Assembly (NCBI GenBank): GCA_936450465.1
Contig: OW388289.1
Location: forward strand, 72,290,420-72,354,419
Length of the DNA stretch: 64,000 nucleotides
Source of the DNA: Gibbula magus
Lineage: Eukaryota; Mollusca; Gastropoda; Trochida; Trochidae
Reading direction: 5' to 3'
This document shows, piece after piece, positions 47,001 to 58,590 of this stretch; positions within the stretch are counted from its first letter, which is position 1, and each line of letters opens with the position of its first letter. A program made the position numbers and the translations under genes. Below the pieces are notes generated by a model. That model did not search any database. It had not been told where the DNA came from and worked only from the letters and a program-made list of their open reading frames with translations.

Positions 47001-47539
47001 TCAAGAGCAGGCAATCAATCATTACTTTGATTTAAATTAAAATTTGATTCATCTTATGATAGTTTCAAATCCCAATGCTTGACATTAACAGCAAGAAGTA
47101 TAATCAAACCAGTTTAAACTGTAATCAAACTTATGTCTGCAATGTCAGCAAAAATTTCAAAACTTAATTAAACATGTCTTCAAAATCATGGAGTCTCAAA
47201 TTATTATGATATTGTATTAAGCCTTTACTTATTAGGAGTGCATATATTTTTATGGAAATATGACCCTGAGAAAAACATGAAGTGAAAAGAATTTGAACAT
47301 TAATTTAATTAGGATGTATCTGCCAACAACTAAATGTTGTTTTCCAAATCTTCTAAAACTTTGACAAAACTTTATTTTCTAGATCTTAAATCAAGTTCAA
47401 TTTTCCAGTAATAGCTTTTGAAAAGAATCGGAGAGTGAGGAACTTCCTTTGTATGAAATAAGATTCTAAACATGCAGTGCATGTTGACAAAGTAGATTCC
47501 ATGTAAAGTACAAGGTATTCAATAATGAAATAAGCTAGT
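44001..47539. other. AT-rich stretch with several GC-richer patches
   Basis: No gene is supported. Patches at about 44510-44730, 45350-45480 and 45580-45840 have a more balanced base composition and hold short frames (44514-44738, 45257-45475 minus, 45642-45836) without recognisable domains or splice sites. They are candidates for regulatory or conserved elements. Confidence 0.4.
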
Positions 47540-47990
47540 AATTTGTTCAACTGGAAGCACCTCAGATTGAAATGCTTCCGTTTCCTGACTCTGCATAGGA
47601 AGCAGATTATTATTCAATTGCATGAATGCCACTGGACTAAGCGGCTCTCCCTGCCGACCACCAGACATAAGTTCGTCCTAATTGCACTCGGAATTACATC
47701 CCCAAATCTTCAATCGACTGGGCAGGTAATTGCGATCCTATTAAATGGTTCTCGTCTTTAGCACGTGGAATCTCTAATGAATCACACCTTGATGTAATCA
47801 TGTTACCTAAAGCAATGGCCAACAGTGCTAGGAGCCAGTCATCCTGAAAATCCTATCCTGGTTCTCCAAGCCTTGCAGCAAACATGCACGCCTCATGCAC
47901 GGACTGTTTCACAATTATCGTGCAGCACTGAGACAATGCATGTTTTATGCATGATGGAACGCATGCTTTGAAGCGTTTGCAAGTGTGTGC
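47540..47990. other. GC-richer island with a GCATG cluster
   Basis: It is less AT-rich than its surroundings. It includes TAATTGC words (about 47679, 47726) and, at 47880-47995, repeated GCATG (for example TGCATGTTTTATGCATG and ACGCATGC). GCATG is the recognition word of RBFOX splicing factors. The 72-residue frame is unsupported. Confidence 0.35.
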
Positions 47991-48786
47991 ATGTTTTGAA
48001 GTAAAATCATTGAAGTTTTTTACCTTATTTTAGGGATATTGAATATTTTCTTTCATCATTTGTAGTGAATGTACGCATTCTGTGGGTTATGTTGGTGTTA
48101 GGTAATCAATAAGTTTGCAATATGTTGTTGGAAAAATTAAATAATAATAAAGATATAACACAATTCTCCTGCAAAGAAATAGTTAAATTCCTCTTTCTTG
48201 CTTGTTTTGATTTAAACAGTGCCACTACTAGGCGCAAAGGGTAACTTTTAAAGAAAACACTGTCTCAAAACATCCTTTCTTTTAACCAAATCATGCTGCC
48301 TTTAGGTGCACCAAGGTAATTTTACTTTTCTCCTGAAACATGTTTTCTGTCATAGTTGTATTCTAATTAGTGCTAAGAAACGTACCATATTCCAAAAACA
48401 GATACTTATCCCTGGTGCTTGCCGTAACCCTGATTAGTGGAATAACTCTGTGGAACCAGATCTTAGAACTTCTGCCAAATATCACGTGAAGAGATACCTC
48501 AACGGATGTGGTGACGATGTTGTCAGTGCTCTTGTACAGTTGTAAGAACACTAATTATATCTTATGTAAACACATGGTGTTTGTCTTCTCTCTTCAACGA
48601 AAATAGACATTTTGGAACTAGAATGATTACCGATAGTAATTTTTAAGCCAAAACTTTGAGACTTTGTTAGAGGGGGATAAATTTAAATAAATTAAAAGTC
48701 AAATATAGTTAGACAATAATGGAACTAAAGCAGTATGGAATATTTCTGAAATTTCAGAGGACCATATTGCATGTATGTAACAGTTA
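47991..48786. other. Unique AT-rich sequence
   Basis: No gene is recognised. Confidence 0.5.
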
Positions 48787-48933
48787 AACCCATGGTTCCT
48801 AAGTTCAAGCCGGTGCTCACAGGTTTCACCACAATGCATAGGAATAATAGTAGGGTGAGCTTTTTCATACAACAGTTCATACTGCTCTGATATTGATAAA
48901 ACACTCTTAAAAGCAGCATTTTCCCTCTACTCA
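48787..48933 (+). repeat. Diverged SINE 3' half
   Basis: ACCCATGGTTCCTAAGTTCA, CCGGTGCTCACAGGTTTCACC and ACAATGCATAGG are followed by a distorted region ending ACACTCTTAAAAGCAGCATT. Confidence 0.75.
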
Positions 48934-49512
48934 TCTTTCAATACCTTATTGGTAAGAAATTCACTGACCCATATTTTTCAAGATGAACCCATATTTTTAA
49001 AGACCTATATATTATGTCTCTACTTTCTGTGTGCTGTATATCTGAATGACAGTCTTGCATCTATAGCCAGTTCCCTGATTATCATGAAACCTAAACCTAT
49101 CTCTCAACAGGTTTAAAAGATCAGCATGCATAATTAAAACAAAATTCTTCAGATTCCTAATCAGTCTCTTTTATGATCTTTTAAAAAAATGTAAATGATC
49201 TCGTAACGGGAGGAATGGTAGATGCTGTGCAACGACACAGTCTCATGAGTATTTAAAGAAAGACCGCTTTACAAAGTGTTAACTTAAAAATGGGAGTTAA
49301 GTTAAATAAAACTTCTGACAGTGTGTTGTACCAAAAAGCTTAGCCTATTTCAAAATGATGCGAGGCTTGTTTCAATTAATATCGGACCTGTTTTTGTTCC
49401 CATCAAGGTCATCTGATTTATATATATTTGCCAAAATTAAACCACCATTTTTAGGCCTGATGAGCTTATGAATGCAATGGCATCTAGTGTCCATCCAGCC
49501 CTGAAATCTTGT
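48934..49512. other. Unique AT-rich sequence
   Basis: No gene is recognised. Confidence 0.5.
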
Positions 49513-49860
49513 TTACAGGCACCTTAGACAATGCCAATCTGAAATAGTAGATATAGTGACCCTGTGACACCAAATGTGGATCACAGGGGTCATGGCCTAA
49601 AAACATATTTCAATCTTCTTCTTAAGTAAGAAAAGCTCTAGTAAACTATTGTGTACAGACTCCTTGGCCAATGGGGATTCTAAATTGTAGAATTGGTGAC
49701 CCTGTGACCCTTATAATGGGTCACAGGGATCATGGCATAAAATCTATTTTCATCATCTTCTCAAGTACACTTCGCTCGCGAAAACTGAAATGTTGTGTAC
49801 AGACTCCTTAGCCAATGGGGATTTTAAATTGTAGATTTGTTGACCATGCATGTAACCAGT
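49513..49860 (+). repeat. Tandem duplication, about 140-144 bp, 2.3 copies
   Basis: GTGTACAGACTCCTTGGCCA (49651) and GTGTACAGACTCCTTAGCCA (49795) are each preceded by a GTGACCCT, TCACAGGG, TCATGGC block. A more diverged third partial unit begins near 49516 (ACAGGCACCTTAGACAATG). Confidence 0.75.
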
Positions 49861-49879
49861 TATTTTCATCATTATTGAT

Positions 49880-50200
49880 AAACATGTAAACTTCTGACAA
49901 TGTGTTCACAAGGTCCTCATGCAGTCCCCAATTAATACGTACCAGGCTTGCTGAAAAAGTTCCAATCAGGATCGTAAATAAGAAAGGAAACAATGACACC
50001 TCTGACAACATATACTCAAGGATCTCAGCCCCATAATGATACCAGACATTCTACAATTCAAGGTCTGTGTTGAACAAGCCATTCTTCATGATTTTCCATC
50101 CTGAATTATTAAACAAAGACACCTCTTACAATGTCTTCTCAGGGAGATTTAGTCTGGCCCAAAATGATACCAGAAATGTTACAATTTACGAGATGTCGCG
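49880..50200 (+). repeat. Degenerate tandem repeat, about 120 bp
   Basis: GACACCTCTGACAA (49995) and GACACCTCTTACAA (50119) are followed by TACTCAAGG or TTCTCAGGG and ATAATGATACCAGA or AAAATGATACCAGA. A weaker unit lies near 49890 (CTTCTGACAATGTG). Confidence 0.6.
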
Positions 50201-50844
50201 TAACCCTGTCTAAGCCATCCATATCTCCCTGGAAGTATCGGTGGAAGGGTGGGTCTGTAATTATACACACCCCAGTTCCATACGCTTCACGAGCATCACC
50301 TCTCGTCGTCGTCACGTGTTCGCTGAGTCGGAAAACCTCTTCTCATATGCTCAGACACATTACCTACAGGATTGACCTCATCATATTGAGTAATGAGTTC
50401 CAATATTGACCAGCAGTGTGTGCTTTACAGCGTTATTATCTGCTTCTCAACCACTGCATATGAGCGACACTGAGGTTACCTGTAAACAGTCGAGAATCGT
50501 CCAATTATTGTCCTGTCTATTATGTGTACATCTTCTTCTTGTCAGATATGTTTGTTTTGTTAGACTGATGTTAGATAGTGGTGTAATGTCAATATGGTAT
50601 TTGCATGTTTTATTCATGTTATGTTGTCGTACAGGAACTAATATGTATGGTCAGTTCTTATTGTAAGTGTGATTTTATGTGCAGTTTCAGTCTAGACTAT
50701 TTAAATGCTTGGTTTCCTATAATTATTATTTTTATCATAGTCAATGTATTGTGAAGTAACAGTGCTGTTTATGTATACATTCAGTACAGTAATGTTATGT
50801 AAATTATCAGTACTATATGGTTATCCTATCAAGGAGCAGCATCT
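50201..50844. other. Unique sequence
   Basis: Frames at 50131-50409 and 50406-50666 lack recognisable domains. No gene is called. Confidence 0.4.
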
Positions 50845-51295
50845 TTATATCCAAACCCAGTACAGTTTATAGCCTATATCCCAGTATTGTTTGCATCCAT
50901 TCCAGGTATTGTTTGTATCCATTTCCAGTATTGTTATATCCATTCCCAGTAATGTTTGTCTCCAATCACAATAAAGTTTTTTTCAAATCTGAAAAATGTT
51001 TATATCCAACTCCCTTGTAGTGTTTATATCCAATTACAGTATACCATTTATATCCAACTCCCTTGTAGCATCTATGTCCAATTCCAGTATACCATTTATA
51101 TCCAACTCCCTTGTAGCATTTATATCCAATTCCAGTATACCATTTATATCCAACTCCCTTGTAGCGTTTATATCCAATTCCAGTATACCATTTATATCCA
51201 ACTCCCTTGTAGCGTTTATATCCAATTCCAGTATACCATTTATATCCAACTCCCCTGTAGCGTTTATATCCAATTCCAGTATACCATTTATATGC
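50845..51295. repeat. 48-bp tandem repeat made of two related 24-bp halves
   Basis: TATCCAACTCCCTTGTAG starts at 51003, 51051, 51099, 51147 and 51195, with a CCCCTGTAG variant at 51243 (period 48). Each unit is TTTATATCCAACTCCCTTGT plus TTTATATCCAATTCCAGTAT, which are alike, so the 48-mer arose by doubling a 24-mer. Looser 24-25-base relatives (TTGTTTGTATCCATTTCCAG) extend upstream to about 50845. Three overlapping open frames on both strands follow from 48 being a multiple of three and are not called genes. Confidence 0.94.
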
Positions 51296-52106
51296 AATGG
51301 AGACCTGCTTATCACAAGCCCTGCTGCAGTAGCTGTTTTTCTGCTAATGAAGTAATGGCTATGTTTGATGGCTGTATCGACTGACCAGCCCTGGCACTGA
51401 TCACTAATCACGAATCACGGATCACGAATCAAAGGGTTTTATTCATGAAATTTACACGATGATGACACGTAAGTAGAAGGTCATCGGAGTGCAATCGTTT
51501 CTGTCTGGTTTAATTTAATAGACAGATTGTCTTGCTTGTTAAATGAAGGAAATTTTATGCACTTTGTGATACGTGTTCCATATTTATATTCAGTTCATTC
51601 AGTAAAAATCCGTAATAAAATTAATCCCACAAATGAAACCTTATTTTTCTTGGATCATTGACTTTGAATAGACAAGATGTTGCTGGAAAATATACAGGCG
51701 ACTGAGATGGGTTTTTTTATTGATGCGATCTCATAAAATCTGAACCTCTTACCTGTTTATGTTCTTACATAGGAAAGAAAACTTGCAGAAGTTTTTGTAT
51801 TGTCTGGGAAATAACCGATATCTTTTCACACTGAATAATTCCAGAAAACAATATGTGTGTGCTTGGCTCTACTGTGTTTATCTCAATGGTCGTGTGTTTT
51901 GCAATAAAGTTTAGTTTTGCTTGAACTATTGTAGTATATTTATATTACATTTATATCATTTTAGTTAATCTGCTTATACATTATTTAAAGTACTTATGTA
52001 ATATATGGTCTCTCATAACCCGTTTGGGTTCATTTGTACTTTTACCGTATAGATATGCTGTATTTACCCCTTTTGTAGAATTGCTTAAATGTGTGATAAG
52101 AAACTA
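51296..52106. other. Unique AT-rich sequence
   Basis: No gene is recognised. Short ATCACGAATCACGGATCACG repetition occurs at about 51404-51430. Confidence 0.5.
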
Positions 52107-52136
52107 TATTGTATTGTATTGTATTGTATTGTATTA
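52107..52136. repeat. (ATTGT)n microsatellite
   Basis: Five to six pentamer units. Confidence 0.95.
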
Positions 52137-52149
52137 AAGCAGATCAAAG

Positions 52150-52240
52150 ACAGTACAGTACCACCAATGATCACAGGTTTCACCACAATGCATAGCCACA
52201 GTGGTATTGCATGCTTTCTCCCTGCAATAATACCAATGAA
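52150..52240 (+). repeat. SINE internal fragment
   Basis: AGTACAGTACCACCAATG, TCACAGGTTTCACCACAATG, CATAGCCACAGTGG and GCTTTCTCCCTGCAATAATA match the SINE body. Neither the head nor the 3' tail is present. Confidence 0.8.
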
Positions 52241-54815
52241 CCTGTAAAGATGTATATCAATAAACTTTCTTCTCTATATGTATGATAGCAATGAGAAAAC
52301 TATCTATGGAGCATATATCATAAGTTGGTAGAGGATAAAGACATAAGCAATGTAATATATCAATGACCAACACACCTTAGTGTCTGAAGATATTCACAAG
52401 AGTTTCCCAAACAATCTCCTTATACAGGAGAATAATTCAGGGCCGTCTCGGGCTTCCATCACGTTAAATTTGTATTTGAGTTTAACATTGTGTGGTTATG
52501 ATTACTGGCTGGGGTAACAACAGAGTGTCTGGTCTATTGTAGGGGGTACGTTGGTGAAGCTTTTGATAACGACATCATCTTCTGGATCGTCTGGGGTCAT
52601 TCTCAATACATAACAATATCAGCTGTAGGATATAGTGTAGACTGCAATAATCATTGAAAGTGTAGGATGTGTGAAATATCCATAAAATATAAAATATTGA
52701 TTCTCTGTTGTTATTCAATGACATCATCCTTGGGACACTCTGCGGTTATCAGAGTATGGTGAAGTTATAACAATACGAGCTGTAGGGATCTGGCAAACTG
52801 CAATAAATCTTGGAAAGTTTATGATTTGTGAAATTTGACATCGTCTTGATGTTCTGCAGCCAACCACAAGGCTGTGAATGTAAGTTTTTATTCGGAAATT
52901 CTTATTTTAGATAAAATGTTTTCAAGAAGAAAGCCTGCAAAGCCATAATTGCTGTCATTGTGGTGCTTGTGTCATTTGACATTTCACCCAAATTTCCTGC
53001 ATGTAGTTTCTATACCCTACATAAAGTTGCTTTTCCCCAGGTGATATTCTATATCATAGGAAAAGAATCTGAAAAAGAACCACATTCAACTTAAATTTTC
53101 TCAGAATATGTAGAGCATTGGGAGCAAGTGAAAAGAAAATGTTAGTTCAACCCAAGTGACGAGATTGCATCTAGAAATGTCCAAAGCTGTAAACTTTGTT
53201 TAACTGACTTCTTAAAATTCTGTTTTTACTGAATGAAAGTTGTTCAATGTTATCCCAAGTCACCATTATCAGCTTAGGGGCATGTCTTGTTGAAGGACAA
53301 CTGCAAATGCACAGCTCTGATAGCATCTAAACATGGAGGCAGAGGTAAAAGATTATACTGACGGTGTGATGACTATCTAACATCTTGAGGATAATTACAG
53401 TCCACTGTGGCTATATTCAGAATACAACTGTAAACCTGTAGATTTTAGATGAGATTTTGTTCAATAGGATTAAAGGTAACCATTTTAGATATAAAAACGT
53501 GTGTGCGTTGATCTTGCAAGACAAATTATTGCAAGACTGAATATGGAAGACAACTCTGTTTTGTTTTAATTAATATTTTGTAATTCAGTTTGGTTATATA
53601 GAACATTTTTATTGTAATTTTAAAGTTTATATTTTGGTTCCTGAACCTTTACTGCCTGATGCCAAACCCTTAAAATTCCTAATGGATTTCCAGGAAACAC
53701 AAGTCTGATCATTAAAAGAACAATATGAGAATGGCCATGGACAAATGATTTTTGAATGAATATCATGGTGGCTAAAAGATTAGATAAATGTTTTGGTACA
53801 AATTATCTTGGACTAAAGTTGGGTATCTTGAAGGCAATCAATCCACACACAGCTCATGATATTGTCAGGAAGGAGCCCCATGCATGCTATAATGCACGCT
53901 TGGTGCCATCCAAGCACCTTCACTAGCCATGTGGCCTATAAAGTTGGGAAGTTAAGTACTTTTTTGTGGCCATGTGAACATTCCTGTGGATGATCTTGTA
54001 CCTAATGTTAGGTTACGCCCCATCAAGAGTTGGAGCAAATGTGAAGTACATCATTATTTGCCTTCACCACAGACACCTGTGGAAAAAGTAGTCCAGAATT
54101 TCTTGATGTGGATTCTTGGTCCATTGAAGTCTTTAGCAAATGTGTGTGGTAGGTTTTGGTATGTCTATTGAAGATCTGTTCCCTGTTTTAGATATATATG
54201 TAACTGTTAAACCTTTTACCTGATTATACAGTAGAGTCATTGGCAAACCATGATATTTCGCTTTGGTGCAAGTTATATGTGTAATATAGCCACTCCAGAA
54301 TGTTTTGGAACTAATTATTTCAACACACCATTTAGATGAGGGGGAAGTGTACAGTATGCCATCATTTTGCTTTCTTCACAAAAATGTGTTGTAAAAAGTA
54401 GTCAGAGAATATGTTTTGTTTAGGATCAAAATCGATCTAGAGGTTTTGTTTGAGAAAGAAAATCCCTGGCAAAGGGACAGAAAACTTTCTTCCTCAAATG
54501 AAACTGATTGGAAGTTTTTATCTCACTTATGAACCAACCAAGGCTATATTAAAGATATAATTTAATATTTTAAAATCATCACGAATTCAATGGTATTTAC
54601 TATTTGGATCAGTTGTCATGTGAAGAGAGCAGAGTTGCAATCTGCACATGCTACATGCCTGCAAGTCTTCATTTCAAATTTAATAGCCATTCAACACACA
54701 TTAGTACCCGGCATTCCTACAGAATGTTCAGGGCTTTCCCTAGGAATACCTAGTAAACTACTAATAGTGGTTTAGTTGGTATAAGAATCCCTTGAAAGGT
54801 GGTTCAAGCCGTACA
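52241..54815. other. AT-rich non-coding stretch
   Basis: No gene is supported. A better-composed patch at about 53870-54180 carries the plus frame 53974-54171 without a recognisable domain. It may be an old transposon relic. Confidence 0.4.
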
Positions 54816-54996
54816 TCAATGGAACATGTTCCACACACCCAGAACAGTGTTCACACCCAGAACAGTGTTCGGAGCCACTCCTTTCACTTCGTGCATGTAC
54901 TGGACATTCTTTGGTATATCCAAAGGAGCTCTTATCTCTTCCAGTACAAGACTTGACTTCCCCTTAGGGTGACAACTGTGCCACTCAATTGGATTA
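54816..54996 (-). CDS. Candidate terminal coding exon on the minus strand, unidentified
   Basis: On the minus strand a strong acceptor (TTTTGTTCTTTTGCAG, ending at 54997) precedes an open frame of about 59 residues that begins NPIEWHSCHPKGKSSLVLEE and ends with a TGA at 54816-54818. The residue mix is more protein-like than most frames here. It contains an 18-bp tandem doublet (54834-54869) that duplicates six residues, NTVLGV, in frame. No upstream partner exon was confirmed. The frame at 55232-55537 is the nearest candidate but lacks a clear donor. It could be a real last exon, a retrotransposed relic, or chance. Confidence 0.3.
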
Positions 54997-55231
54997 CTGC
55001 AAAAGAACAAAATTATATTCTTTCAATACATACTCTCAAACTCATTTTATAGCTCATGCAGATCGAGAAAGAATGCATATAGGGGTAACGTTACTTGATG
55101 CAAAATGTAAATAATTTTTTTTTTAAAAGGGACATGATTAATTTAAATCAATGTCAAATCTATCCTGAAAAAAATCAATTGCTTGATAAGATCAATACTA
55201 GGTATTTTGAAGAAAAATCAAGTTTGTTCTT

Positions 55232-55537
55232 TTAAGGAATGTCTTCAATCCACAACCAAACTCTGTTGGTTTCAGTTAGATCAATGATCCTTGTCGAGAG
55301 ATTTCCCAGTAAATAACTAGAGATGGTTGTTGCTTCTGTGGTGTGGAGTCCAGTTGTTTCAAACAGGTGTGTCTCAAGGTGATATATCTTTCCATTTGTT
55401 TTACTTAAAACTACTCTTCCATACATTCCGAGGGTTTGAATGCTCCAGCAGTTGATTGCATCCCTCAAACGGTAGAAAGGGAAAAAATCCAATTTGTCAA
55501 ATTGAGTTTGATTTCTATTTTCACTGAGGGACACCAC
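55232..55537 (-). pseudogene. Unidentified 101-residue open frame, possibly a degraded LINE reverse-transcriptase fragment
   Basis: The frame contains RLRDAINCWSIQTLGMYGRV followed by VLSKT. LINE reverse transcriptases commonly have a motif of the form (I/L)xxWxxxxLxxxGRxxxxKT just after the palm domain, and this segment fits that form. The rest does not obviously match: no YxDD box or other RT motif is visible nearby. Read as a host exon instead, it has an acceptor-like CCCTCAG near its start on the minus strand but no good donor. Identity is uncertain. Confidence 0.22.
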
Positions 55538-55655
55538 ACAAAGGTGACTCAGGAGGACATTTTGTTTTTTATTTTATTTTTTGAATGATTAGTTTTTCAA
55601 AATTGTTTTTACTGTATTGCATACAAATGTGCATGATTATCACTATATTTGGTTG

Positions 55656-55735
55656 ACTGCCTACTGACAAGCCACTAATGGCTGTGATATTGCTCAAGTG
55701 ATGTGAAACAATAACTCACCCACTCACTGCTTACT
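55656..55735 (+). mobile_element. Short retroposon fragment, near-perfect target-site duplication
   Basis: ACTGCCTACT (55656-55665) and ACTGCTTACT (55726-55735) differ at one base. Between them: AATGGCTGTGATATTGCTC, then GTGAAACAATAACTCACC and CACTC. It is a diverged member of the group at 12141 and 61677. Confidence 0.65.
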
Positions 55736-56813
55736 TATTTAAATCCTCATATTTTATAAATTTGATACAAAGGTTTTGAAAAACTCTAGTTTTAATTTGG
55801 AGAAGTTTTTGATACAAAAGTGCATGTATGTCAATATTTGTATTTCGTGCCTTGCCAATTAAAATCTCAACAGTTTTACTTTACACTAAGAAATGCTGTC
55901 ACTGATATCATCTTTGTTTAAAATTTCGCTATTTTGCTATCAATTGTCTGTTAAACATGCAGTTGTAAATGAAAAACTTCTTTTTTTAGAGCAAAATATT
56001 TTAAGTGTTTCCTTTAATGTCATCTAGTTTCTGTTTCTTACATCAACAAACCAAAAACATTGTTTACTCGCGAAATAAGAGTTTTTGATCTGAGTTGCTT
56101 TCATCTGTGAATCTCGGTGTGAGGTTTGAGCTTCCTAGTGAAACCCTTGTGTCTGTGTACCATGTTCACGCTTAATGGATGTATTTGTAGGAATTGTGGC
56201 AACCTGCTTCTCCCTTTAAACCAAACACGATCCCACCCAGGGTTGATAGCAGAGAATGCTGCTTTTTGTTGCTTAAATAGTGCTCTGTTAGTAATCCATA
56301 CCATCATTAGCACTCTCATAGTTTTTACTATTATTGGAACTCTCTAAAAAAAAGTTGAATAATTGCCATCTTTGAAGTGGAACTTCTTTCTGCTGAAGGT
56401 TAAAACATGACATAAGCAAGCAAATTAAAATCAATTTTGGGATAATATAATGAATTTATTAAAAAAAAAAAAAAAATGTTGACAAAATGGGAAATCTTTT
56501 AAGTTGATAAATGTAAAGTGATCGCCTCTTTACATGTTTCAAGATTTCACAAATTCACAAATTTACAAATATTTTACCTGTTAATAAAAGCAACACTCAA
56601 AAGTCTCAACATATCAAATACATGAAATCAATAAAGCTTTGTAAAGTGTGCATGAAGACCTAGAAATATCAATTAATCACTCACACTATTCCTGGAGTCT
56701 GTCCCCTGCCTTAATTGTGAAGCCTTAGATTCCCAGTATGTAAGCTCTGTTCGCCTGATCACTTCATCTTCTCTGTGATGTGACCATCTTGTGTATGGTT
56801 AACCTAGGAAAGG
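55736..56813. other. AT-rich non-coding stretch
   Basis: No gene is supported. A poly(A) run of 16-17 lies at about 56460. Overlapping opposite frames at 56101-56347 are not supported by splice or domain evidence. Confidence 0.45.
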
Positions 56814-57078
56814 GGTGGGGATAATACAGTTGTTAGTGGGTTTAACTGTAGATCAAGAGGTCATGTGTTTGAATCTTGGTACAGGCTTGGCAACGTTGAC
56901 TAAGGAGGTGCAAATCTACATTAAGATTCAGTACAGTTCAGTCAGTAGTGCCGAATGGTGTTAGCAGATTCACCCAAATTGAAAGCCACAATGGAAACCC
57001 AGGCTTTCTCCTTGCAGTAATACTCACTGCCAATATAAAAGTACAATCATGAAAGCAATACGATAAGAACCCACCTTA
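56814..57078 (+). repeat. Old, nearly full-length SINE copy
   Basis: GGTGGGGATAATACAGTTGT, TAGATCAAGAGGTCATG, B box GTGTTTGAATCTTGG and GGCTTGGCAACGTTGAC are followed by a strongly diverged body (AAAGCCACAATGG, CAGGCTTTCTCCTTGCAGTA) and ATCATGAAAGCAATACGATA with a CCCACC end. Confidence 0.78.
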
Positions 57079-57267
57079 GATAACTTTTAGAGTTAAAGTC
57101 TTTCAGATATTGATTTTCTGATAATAAATCATTTCATGCTGTAAGCAATTTTGACCGTTAATTAATAAGTTAAGATCAAACTATTCTGTGCGAAAAATGT
57201 ACAGGAATCACAACGTATGCTAGAGGGATTAATCTTGAATTCATCATTGGCTGGACATTGGCTGTTC

Positions 57268-57344
57268 CAGAATATCACAGTTATAAATGACAGCAATATT
57301 ATCAAATCAGCGTTAAATAACCCACTCACTCACTTTCAGAATAT
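57268..57344 (+). mobile_element. Short retroposon fragment with 8-bp target-site duplication
   Basis: CAGAATAT at 57268-57275 recurs at 57337-57344; allowing one mismatch the match is 11 bases. The insert contains GACAGCAATATTATCAAATC, then AGCGTTAAATAACCC and ACTCACTCAC. Confidence 0.7.
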
Positions 57345-58035
57345 TCCTCAACCTCTAGGTAACTTATGAACTTATCTACTCCAGCTATCATATCTAGCTA
57401 TAGTCAAGTAAATTAATGTTTCATTGCATTGGAAATGATGGAAAGGCATCAATATGAGTCTAGTGTTGTCCACAAATATTCTCCTAAAACATCTTGTGTT
57501 AAAGTTTGTTGATATCGATGAGTCCTTGGTCTCCAGCCAAGCAGAGTTATTTGTCTCTGTAATCAAATCTGTTGTTTGTTCTGATTGTGGTAATTGATCG
57601 AACAAATGGTGTCAATATTTGGATTTAATAGATGAAAAAGTGTCAAAGTTAGACATATCAATAGGTTTCTGAAATTGTATATACGCTTGTCAACTTTGTT
57701 ATGACGAATTGATAATGAAAAATGGTATCAATTTTGTGTCTGGTCTTATCTACAATGATTAATCTTAGGATTGGATTAAATTATTTCTATTGCAAATAAG
57801 CTGTTGACCTATGTAATCACATTTTAATGGTGAAAAGTGTTTATTCCATTGTCTGGTCTCCGCCAGATTAATTAGTCTTTGAAATTGTAACTGTGATGTC
57901 ACTTTGACATTGAGAGAGTGAAATAGATATCAAGTTTCATTTGCTAATAACGAAGGCAAACCTGAAAGTGTCTACACTTGCTTAACCCTCTACCAACGGA
58001 TCCTGAAATATTCTACAGTCTCTTGTCTTTAACCA
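57345..58035. other. Non-coding stretch, possibly degenerate repeats
   Basis: Phrases such as GTCTAGTGTTGTCCAC (about 57460), GTCTGGTCTTATCTAC (57739) and GTCTGGTCTCCGCC (57853) suggest old tandem structure. No gene is called. Confidence 0.35.
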
Positions 58036-58073
58036 GTGTCTAATCCTGTTAAATTATCGTGTTTACAAGTTTG

Positions 58074-58110
58074 GATTCCTGTACATTGGCCACTTAGAAA
58101 GACTTTGCAC
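58074..58110 (+). repeat. Copy of the dispersed short core repeat
   Basis: GATTCCTGTACATTGGCC, ACTTAGAAAGACTTTGCAC. Confidence 0.4.
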
Positions 58111-58179
58111 TTAGTTCAGCAGCTTTTCAGAGCTTCAATGGATACAGAATATATATACAATATATACAAAATATTATTT

Positions 58180-58590
58180 CATTCCCACTGCCTTGTCACA
58201 GTTCTTTCTAGGATCATAACAGGTTTTCAACTCATTCTGAAGTCTCAATTTATTCCCCCTGCAACGACACAGTTCTTGCTGCAAAACAGTTTTTGGGCTC
58301 AGTCTCCAGTCTCAATTTGTTCTGATTACATTGTAACAGTTCTTGTTGAGACCGTAACATTTTCAAGTTTTCAATTCAGTCTTCGGTCTCAATTTGTTCC
58401 CACTACATTGATGCAGTTCATTCTGCAAAACAGACTGTTTGGGGTCTCAATTCGGTCTCCAGTCTTATTTTGTTCCAATTGCATCAACACAGCTCTTGTT
58501 GAGATCCTTACATTTTCAGGCTATCCATTCAGTCTTATGTTGTCCCACTGCATGTACACAGTTCTCACTGGATGTAAGAAACTCTAGAGC
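58180..58590 (+). repeat. Degenerate tandem repeat, 67-77-bp units in an alternating pattern
   Basis: AGTCTCAATTTRTTC-type phrases occur at 58241, 58308, 58385, 58461 and 58531. Units alternate between an ending with CTGCAAAACAG and one with GTTGAGAYC, so the working unit is a dimer of about 145 bases. The 183-residue frame at 58036-58587 lies largely in the repeat. The unit lengths are irregular, so the open frame is not explained by period alone, but no domain is recognisable and I do not call it a gene. Confidence 0.7.

Noticed and set aside
50956..51411. Overlapping 142-, 119- and 125-residue frames
   Set aside because: All three arise from the 48-bp repeat.
58036..58587. 183-residue plus frame
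   Set aside because: Mostly within a degenerate 67-77-bp tandem repeat. No recognisable domain.
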